Shown here: piece after piece, positions 56,952-64,000 of the stretch
Position numbering within the stretch: the first letter of the stretch is position 1
Layout of the letters: each line of letters starts with the position of its first letter
Program-made: the position numbers and the translations under genes
Source of the DNA: Flaveria trinervia
Taxonomy: Eukaryota > Streptophyta > Magnoliopsida > Asterales > Asteraceae
Assembly: GCA_025506515.1 (NCBI GenBank)
Contig: CM046454.1
Coordinates: 61,598,478 to 61,662,477 of the forward strand
DNA: 64,000 nucleotides
Direction of reading: 5' to 3'
The notes under the pieces: model-generated
Told to the model about the DNA's origin: nothing
Databases searched by the model: none
The model's input: the letters and a program-made list of their open reading frames with translations, nothing else

Positions 56952-58520
56952 GTGTGTCGCAAGAAGATGATTCGATTGACAGCGCCTGACGGGAGTTCGG
57001 TGACTGTTTATGGTGATCGGGTCACTACAATCCCAAAAGTGATTTCGATGGCGGTGGCGGGAAAGTGCATGAGGCATGGATGTAGTGCCTACTTGGCCTA
57101 TGTAAAGGATGTGGATACGCCAACACCACAACTGTCTGATGTACCAGTTGTGTGTGACTTTCCGGACATGTTTCCCGAAGACTTACCAGGAGTGCCACCT
57201 GACCGCGAGATCGAGTTCCAGATTGACTTGATACCGGGTGCCCAACCTGTTACGAAGGCGCCGTATCTGTTGGCTCCGACTGAGATGAAGGAGTTGATGG
57301 AACAACTACAGGAGTTGTTTGATAAGAGGCTTATTAGACCGAGTATCTCTCCTTGGGGTGCTCCGGTCTTATTGTGAAGAAGAAATACGGTAGCATGAGG
57401 ATGTGTATAGACTATCGTGAGCTGAACATATTGACAGTGAAGAATCGGTACCTATTACCGAGAATTGATGACCTATTTGATCAGCTCTAGGGTTCCAGTT
57501 GGTTCTCGAGGATAGACCTTCGATCTGGTTATCATCAGTTGAAGGTTAAGGAGCAGGATATTCCTAAAACAGCTTTTTGCACGCGTTATGGAAACTACGA
57601 GTTTCTCGTTATGTCATTTGGTTAACCAACGCGCCACCTGCTATTATGGACTTGATGAATCGAGTGTGTCGGCCGATGTTAGATAAATCAGTGATTGTGT
57701 TTATTAACGATATCCGATTTATTCGAAGAGCGAGGAGAGCATGTCGATCCCATCCGGGATGTGTTGGAGACATTAAGAAATGAGAAGTTGTATGCTAAAT
57801 TCTCCAAGTGTGCATTCTGGTTGCGTGAAGTTCAGTTTTTGGGTCATGTAGTGAATCCCGAGGGGATTATGGTGGACCCAGCAAAGGTGGAGGCGATGAT
57901 GCAATGGAAGTCTCCGAAGATGCCATCCGAGATTCGTAGCTTCTTGGGTTTGGCGGGCTATTATAGGAGATTTATTCAAGACTTTTCTAGGATTGCTTCT
58001 CTACTAAGCAAGTTGACCCGCAAGTATGTAAAGTTTGTATGGGGTCAAGGTCAAGAGAAGGCGTTTAAGGAGTTAAAGGCGAGGTTGACTCAAGCTCATA
58101 TCTTGTCACTACCCGCTAGAAGCGAGGATTTGGTGGTTTATTCAAATGCTTCTTACTCGGGGTTGGGATGTGTGTTGATACAGAGAGGAAAGGTTATAGC
58201 CTATGCATCCCGACAATTGAAAGTTCATGATGTTAACTATCCTACTCATGACTTGGAGTTAGCAATTGTGGTCTTTGCATTAAAGATTTGGAGGCACTGC
58301 CTATAGGGACGAAGTGCACCATATTCACTGACCACAAGAGCTTGAAGTACTTCTTCGAGCGGAAAGACTTGAACATGAGGCAGGGGAGATGGTTGGAGCA
58401 TAAAAGATCATGATTGCGAGGTCCATTACCATCCGGGCAAAGCCAATACGGTGGCGGATGCCCTTAGCCGAAAGGAGAGAACCGAGCCGATTCGGGTGAA
58501 AGCTTATCAGTTGGTTATGA
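56952..58520 (+). pseudogene. Element A reverse transcriptase-RNase H, broken
   Basis: Pieces in several frames. 56952-57377 (FPDMFPEDLPGVPPDREIEF ... IRPSISPWGAPVL), 57395-57640 (CIDYRELN, DLRSGYHQLK), 57640-57720 with FINDI where FIDDI is expected (catalytic Asp to Asn), and 57695-58306 (FLGHVV, LGLAGYYRRFIQ, VVYSNASYSGLGCVL with Asp to Asn, HDLELAIVVFALKIWRH). It ends with VADALSRK at about 58455-58480. At least four frameshifts and a TAG at 57488; dead. Confidence 0.92.
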
Positions 58521-59600
58521 CCTCCGAGGTGATGAAGCAAGTCAAGAAGTTTCAAGATGAGGCATTGAAAGAAGATCATCTTAACTCTGAAAGAATAAAA
58601 GGTCTGGTCGCGGAGTTGGGTGAAAAGACACTCGGTGTTAGAACCCGATTCGGATGGATGTGGATTCTCGTTTTGGGGATCTACATGTGAATATTATAGA
58701 TGAGGCTCATAAGACTCGATACTCTATTCATCCCGGTGCTACGAAGATGTATCAAGACATGAAGAAGGATTATTGGTGGCCGAGTATGAAGCGTGATGCA
58801 ACGGAGTATGTGAGAAAGTGCCTTACTTGTTTACAAGTGAAGGCCGAACACCAGAAGCCTTATGGAAAGATCCAACCTTTGGATACACCGGAGTGGAAGT
58901 GGGAGTACATCACCATGGACTTTATTAAGAAGCTACCACGTACCGCACGAGGGTATGATGCTATATGGGTGATAGTGATCGTCTGGCGAAGAGTGCACAC
59001 TTCCTACCGATCCGCGAGACATATTCATCCGAGAGGTTGGCGGATCTATTCATTAAAGAGATTGTAACTCGTCATGGTGTGTTGGCATTATTGTGTCTGA
59101 TCGTGACACCCGATTTACATCTAAAGTTTGGAAGAAATTCCATGATACGACGAGGACGAGGTTACATATTAGCACGACTTATCATCCTCAGACGGATGGT
59201 CAGTCGGAGAGGATGGTTTAGACGCTGGAGGATATGATTAGGGCATGCATCATTGATTTTGGAGGAAGTTGGGATGACCACTTACCATTAGTTGAGTTCT
59301 CATATAACAACAGTTATCATGCTAGCATTGGTATGCCCCCTTATGAGATGCTATACAGTAGGAGATATAGAATGCCCGTGTGTTGGGGTGATATTGGTCA
59401 GAAGGAGTTGGGGAGTATTGAGGTGATTGAGGCTACGACTGAAAAGCTCAAAAAGATCAAAGCCTTCATAAAGGCAGCCAAAGAGAGGCAGAAGTCGTAT
59501 ACCGATAAGAGGCATAGACCGATTGAGTTCCAGGTTGGTGGTAGAGTTGTGTTGAAAGTCTCAGCTTGGAAGGGTATAATTTGATTCAGAAAGCAGGGCA
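58521..59600 (+). pseudogene. Element A integrase, broken
   Basis: MYQDMKKDYWWPSMKRD, CLTCLQVKAEHQKPYGK, ITMDFIKKLPRTARGYDAIW (first Asp), frameshift at about 58970, a degenerate second block (58980-59230), then frame 59234-59584 with NNSYHASIGMPPYEMLYSRR and a GPY-proximal tail. Several frameshifts and a stop near 59219. Confidence 0.9.
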
Positions 59601-59602
59601 AG

Positions 59603-59955
59603 TTGAGCCCAAGGTACATAGGGCATTTTCGAATTATTGCTCGAGTAGGAGATGTGACCTATAGACTAGAGTTACCAGATGAGTTAAGTGGAATTCACCT
59701 GACATTCCATGTATCTCATCTGAGAAAGTGTTTACCTGACGAGGATATGGTTGTACCACTGGAGGATATCGAGGTGGATGAACGGCTCAACTATGTGGAG
59801 CAACCAGTGGCGATCATTGATCGTTAGGAGAAGAGGTTAAGGAATAAAGTGGTACCTCTGGTGCATGTACAGTGGAAGCACAGGAAGGGATCTGAGTCCA
59901 CGTGAGAGACTGAAGAGGAAATGAGGCAGCATTACCCATGATTGTTTGAGGAAAG
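59603..59955 (+). pseudogene. Element A integrase GPY module and chromodomain
   Basis: MSPRYIGHFRIIARVGDVTY, FHVSHLRKC, then PVAIIDR, a TAG at 59827, and chromodomain-like KRLRNKVVPL ... VQWKHRKGSEST with a TGA inside. Same module as element C at 39650-40003. Confidence 0.9.
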
Positions 59956-59981
59956 ACATGTTTCGGGGATGAAACCTATAT

Positions 59982-59995
59982 AAGGGGGGTGGACT
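59982..59995 (+). other. Element A polypurine tract
   Basis: AAGGGGGGTGGACT immediately before the 3' LTR; identical to the tract of element C on the minus strand. Confidence 0.88.
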
Positions 59996-62461
59996 TGAAA
60001 CACCCAGTTATTCTTTTTGAAGACATGAAAGAAAAGAAAGAATAAAAGTGAAGAAAAAGAAAGAAAAGCTATAAAACCCAAGTTGAGGGGTAAAATGTGT
60101 CAAAAGGACAAAATGTTTGAAAAAGTTGGTGTAAAAGGTGGTATGGCCGCCTATGTTGTCTCACAACACCTTTTTCATTCGGATATTTTTACAGAGAGAG
60201 AAAGAAGAGCAGAAAAATTTTGGGTGTTTGATAAACAAGAAGAAGAGATTGAATTCAAAGTAAGAATTCATGGTTTTATGGTGTTCTTAACTGGTGTTAG
60301 CCTCGGTTGTATGCTTATATGTGTTTGTGTGTTCGAGTGTGTGTGTTTTTGGTGGGTTTCTAGGTGGTAGAACTCAATTTGCAAACGGGTTTTGAAAAAG
60401 TCATAACCAAGAGCTGCTAAGGTGAGTTCTAAAACCCTCTTTTTACTTATTTTAAACTGATTTGGGGCTGGAAATGCATGTATGAACTTTTTATAAAAAG
60501 TGGGTTTTCACCTGATTATATATGTGTATGTGTTTACGGGTGGGATTTGATTTGGGTATGTTTATGGTTATGATGATGCTATGAATGTGTTCCTAGGGCT
60601 TAGAATATATGATTTAAGCTTAAAACATGTTATATGATGATTGGGGACTGAATTATGTTGTTTAAGTATGATTTAGACTGCCCATGCACTTAAATAGTGG
60701 CCATGCGCCCAACAGTATAAACTGCCTAAGGGGCTGTTTGGCAGCCTCTTAATCAGTCTCTTAATGGTTCAGATGTCTGAATGGTTCAGATGTCTGAATG
60801 GTTCAACACTTAATGGTTCGGACTGTTTGTTTCAACGGCACATGTTTGAATGTTTAAGACGTTTACCTCTGAATGGTTAACCATTATACTGATGTTGAAT
60901 AGTTAAGAGGTCTAATGCTGATTGGTTAAGACATATTATCTAAATTGGTCAGATATTTATCTTTGAATAATTAAATAATATACTAGCTCTTAATGGTTCA
61001 GACCTCTTAATGGTTCAGCACTTAATGGTTCAGACCTCTTAATAGTTCAGCACTTAATCATTCAGAAATTGTCAAATAGCCCCTAAGTGTCCCCATGCGC
61101 CCAAAGTTCATGAGCCCAAATAGTGTTCATGCGCCTAGAATTAGGCTGAATTTGACTAAGTGTCCAGACGCCTAGAAAGCCCATGCGCCTAGAATTTGCC
61201 CAGAATGATTAAGTGTTGCCCATGCGCCTCAATAGTGCCCAAGCGCCTCAATAGTGCCCAAGTGCCTAGAAGTTCCCCATGCGCCTGAATAGTGCCCATG
61301 CGCCTAAAACTTTGAATATTTTTCTGAATTTTGGGGAAAATGTCAAGTGTAGGCTTTGACTTGGGAGGTTCCCGGGGGATATGTAAGTTGACTTTTTAAA
61401 GTCATTGATGATGTGATAGGTGATGTATGATGTGACTTGAATGATGATGTGTGATTAATGCTTATGCACGATGATGATGTATGATGATTACGTATGATTG
61501 TATGATATGTTCCTTATTACGTATGATGATGTGACTTTACATGGTGTGATTATGATAACGAGCATAAAGTATTATCTTAATGAATTGAAAGATTTAAGAT
61601 AATGAAAGTGGAACATAATGAACGAATGAAAAGTCTTGCAAGCAAATAAAGGAGGTTCACAACTCATTGAGAGTTGTTAACTTTACTGTGTGTTTACAAC
61701 GTGGGATTTTGGCTAACTCATAAGGGTTCATACACACAGTAGGAGTTAGTCTTGGTGACTGCTCCAATATGATTGATTTGGTAATTAATATGTGTTATGT
61801 AACGTGTGATTTTAGCTAACCCATAAGAGTTCACACACATAGGGGGAGTTAGTTTATATTACTACTCCATACGTGCGATATAAGGTCATTGTCTTTTAAC
61901 TCTAGATGATATAGCTTTGTGCTCAAGAGGGGGGATTAAGTACATGACATGACCTAGATAGAAGTGAAAAAAAATAATAAATGTACGAAAAGTGCGATAA
62001 GTACGAAAGCTGTGAAACGTGCGAAATGTACGAAATGACGATGATGAAGATAATAATTATTACCTTGATGTACGTATGATGTGTGATCACGTGCGATAAT
62101 AAAGAAAATGTTTTAACGAATGAAAGGTAATATAAAGTTTTATAAAATTAGAACTCACTCAGCAACGTTGACTTTTATGTGTTTCCAGTTGGCAGGTAAT
62201 TGTTGCTGAGGATGGCACGGGCAGCTACTTGGCTCATTTGGATGGCATCCATTTTATGTTGCGATAATGTTTTTGCATTATAATGCGAACAAACGATATT
62301 TTGTAATGAATGTTGTATTATTTTGCAAAAGCGATTATTATAGTGAAATAAAATGTTTGTTTTAATGTTTTCGCTGCAGTGTTTTATTAAAGATAATGTA
62401 AAGATATGTTTTATGTGCGATGATTAACCAACCGTGAGCTTCTCGGGAACGAGACCTTACA
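59996..62461 (+). repeat. Element A 3' LTR
   Basis: Starts TGAAACACCC (TGTAACACCC in the 5' copy), ends CCTTACA, then the GCAAC duplicate. It is longer than the 5' copy (2466 against about 2180 bp) because of a MITE at 60730-61083. I count about 11 differences over the first 160 aligned bases against 33015-33180. Confidence 0.95.
60730..61083. mobile_element. Tourist-like MITE in the element A 3' LTR
   Basis: Ends GGGGCTGTTTGGCAG and (reverse complement of the right end) GGGGCTATTTGACAA. The 3-bp duplication TAA (60727-60729, 61084-61086) and the empty site in the 5' LTR (CTGCCTAAGTGTCCCC, about 33750-33766) prove the insertion. A TTA/TAA target and GG-rich ends fit PIF/Harbinger. The inside is built of repeated TTAATGGTTCAG / GATGTCTGAATGG words. 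Confidence 0.88.
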
Positions 62462-62466
62462 GCAAC

Positions 62467-63050
62467 GCGTGACAACGAGTGACGCCAAAACCTAGTTTAC
62501 ACTTAATAGTTTCAAATATATTTCAATATTTAAAACTCTTTACATCAAATAAATCATATTACTATTTTTGAAAATGTTATTTTTTTACCGGCTAAATAAG
62601 TTTCATTAAAACAAAATAACTAGACAGGAGCTAGAATACAAAGGAATCAATATTTAATATATATACTAATTAACAACTTAAGTTTGCAATGATTGTTGTA
62701 ATTTAAACATTAAAAGTTATATACATTTTTTGTTTTCTTTTTATTTTAACCTAATAATTTTACATCTTTTACAATTTAACTCCTATAATTTTTCACTTCA
62801 ACATTGGCTCCTTATGTACGTGTGGTTCAATGTTGTTACATTTATTTTTTCCCGTTAAACAACCTATTTGCAACGTAAGGATCCTAAATCGACTTAGTTA
62901 TTGTTTTTAATTTTTTTACATCACATTCCATTCATTTTTTTTATTTTTTATACGAGTTTTTATAGTGTTAATGGTCAACGACAATGATATAACATTGATG
63001 TCTTCTGATACGTTTTACGTCCCCACTATAATACGAGGGTTTAATACTAG
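62467..63050 (+). mobile_element. intergenic DNA ending in a Helitron-like terminus
   Basis: AT-rich DNA continuing the flank of element A. At 63021-63039 a degenerate CCCC...GAGGG palindrome is followed by TTTAATACTAG (CTAG 63047-63050) and T. The upstream part shares short words with the similar end at 600-722. Start undefined. Confidence 0.35.
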
Positions 63051-64000
63051 TTACATATTAAAATACGTACAAAAATCCCATAATATATTATATTCTCCAA
63101 CTTGCCCCTATGCTTGATCCTTAGGAATGAGGTGTTATTATGATTTAGATTTTTGAAACCCTCCACTCAAATTACATTTTAGTAAATTTTAGAATTATTT
63201 TAGAAATTTGTTTCTGATCTTCCTCATTACCATATCATTTCATTATTGTCGTTCATTATCTTGATTCATATCACATGTAGGGCTCTTGTTGACTTAATCA
63301 TCACCCTTTGACTATTACGTTCACATGTGTGCGACGTAGACCCCTATTCAATCTTCGAACTTAATCCCAATTGTTGCCAATTAATTTACATATATTGTTT
63401 CTACCTTGATTTCCCACACTACTAAATCTTGATATTCAATGAATATTTATGGCACGTATTAGTTTTCTTGTAATACGTACATACTTAGTGACTTGATTGT
63501 AGATAAACAATTATACTTAATAATATGAATAGGTAGAAAATTATACGTGACAAATGATTATCTTATATTAACCATTCACATATTATTTGTTAATATAAAC
63601 CATTGTTACCCCATCAACGTATTTTTTTAGACCGAGTCTTCTTTCATTTCACTTGTCTTTCTCTTTCTTCATCTTTTTCATCCCCATTAACTATTTTCCC
63701 CACAAATGCAAAATTAATTTTTTAATGGGTACGAACTTGATATTTATATAAAAATTTACACTACCGAACTAAAATTTACACTAACGGACTAAAATTTAAC
63801 AATACCTATGAAAAAAAGAGGGGAGACAACGCCCCCTGGTCTCCACTAACCTCCACCCCTGTAAGTCTCAAAATCATGTCGAAGATTGACTTAAAGCATT
63901 TCCGATCCAAAAACTCAATAAATACGACCCACAAATATATGTGTAACACATAACAACACCATAAACATACTCACAAACTTCTTTCGATCAATTAATTCCA
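63051..64000. other. AT-rich intergenic DNA
   Basis: No gene seen. 63720-63830 contains ACTACCGAACTAAAATTTAC / ACTAACGGACTAAAATTTAA, a local duplication related to the dispersed repeat at 4870-4990. Confidence 0.5.

Larger units (their letters stand above)
33015..62461 (+). mobile_element. Element A: nested Ty3/gypsy chromovirus (outermost)
   Basis: LTRs run from TGTAACACCC or TGAAACACCC to CCTTACA. The 5-bp target duplication GCAAC is intact (33010-33014 and 62462-62466). The 5' LTR is split by element B into 33015-34127 and 54029-55095. Internal plus-strand order: PBS, gag with CCHC knuckles, protease, RT, RNase H, integrase and a chromodomain-like C-terminus, then PPT, as in Tekay/Del-type chromoviruses. 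Multiple stops and frameshifts make it defective. A 354-bp MITE enlarges its 3' LTR. Confidence 0.95.

Overview
This window is nuclear DNA of a flowering plant, most likely a eudicot. It is AT-rich, has genes with GT-AG introns, and is dominated by transposable elements. The GH17, EBF and Gag1-like proteins are plant families, and the retrotransposons use plant initiator-Met tRNA primer sites. Repeat style (LTR ends TGTAACACCC...CTTACA, long pentanucleotide-TSD Ty3 elements) reminds me of Asteraceae, but that is an impression and not a proof.

Positions 1-33000 hold the host genes, all on the minus strand, in AT-rich DNA with small transposons. (1) A GPI-anchored beta-1,3-glucanase (GH17 plus X8 domain), 12867-15206, three exons. 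(2) An EIN3-binding F-box protein of the ethylene pathway, 16653-19267, a 25-nt first coding exon plus one long exon. (3) A small Gag1-like clamp (DUF4050) protein, 24514-31292, five coding exons; its ATG lies in a 5-nt coding piece 4.3 kb upstream of the next exon. The glucanase has one and the F-box gene three apparent 1-nt deletions, so as written neither is open throughout. Around them are three MULE-like inverted-repeat MITEs with 9-bp target duplications, a foldback MITE, a 5S-rRNA-like TRIM remnant, SINE-like pieces, Helitron-like ends, a decayed copia RT and a perfect 13-copy 20-bp minisatellite.

Positions 33015-62461 are one nest of LTR retrotransposons, readable like Russian dolls. 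Element A is a Ty3/gypsy chromovirus on the plus strand (TSD GCAAC). Its 5' LTR is split by element B, a Ty1/copia element on the minus strand (34128-54023, TSD GAAGT). B is split by element C, a gypsy relative of A on the minus strand (37481-48109, TSD GTTTC). C contains D, a plus-strand gypsy 5' LTR plus gag piece (about 42498-46190) joined by illegitimate junctions. The LTR pairs of A, B and C differ progressively less, as the nesting order predicts. The 3' LTR of A also holds a Tourist-like MITE (60730-61083, TSD TAA).

The most unusual item is B. It keeps gag, protease (catalytic Asp changed to Asn) and an integrase with its DDE residues, but has no reverse transcriptase or RNase H. Where these should be, the reading passes from the very start of the RT region into about 2.2 kb of post-pol coding sequence for a lysine/glutamate-rich protein that I do not recognise. 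Its LTRs carry an array of six short hairpins. From 62467 to the end is AT-rich DNA with a second Helitron-like end and no gene I can support.
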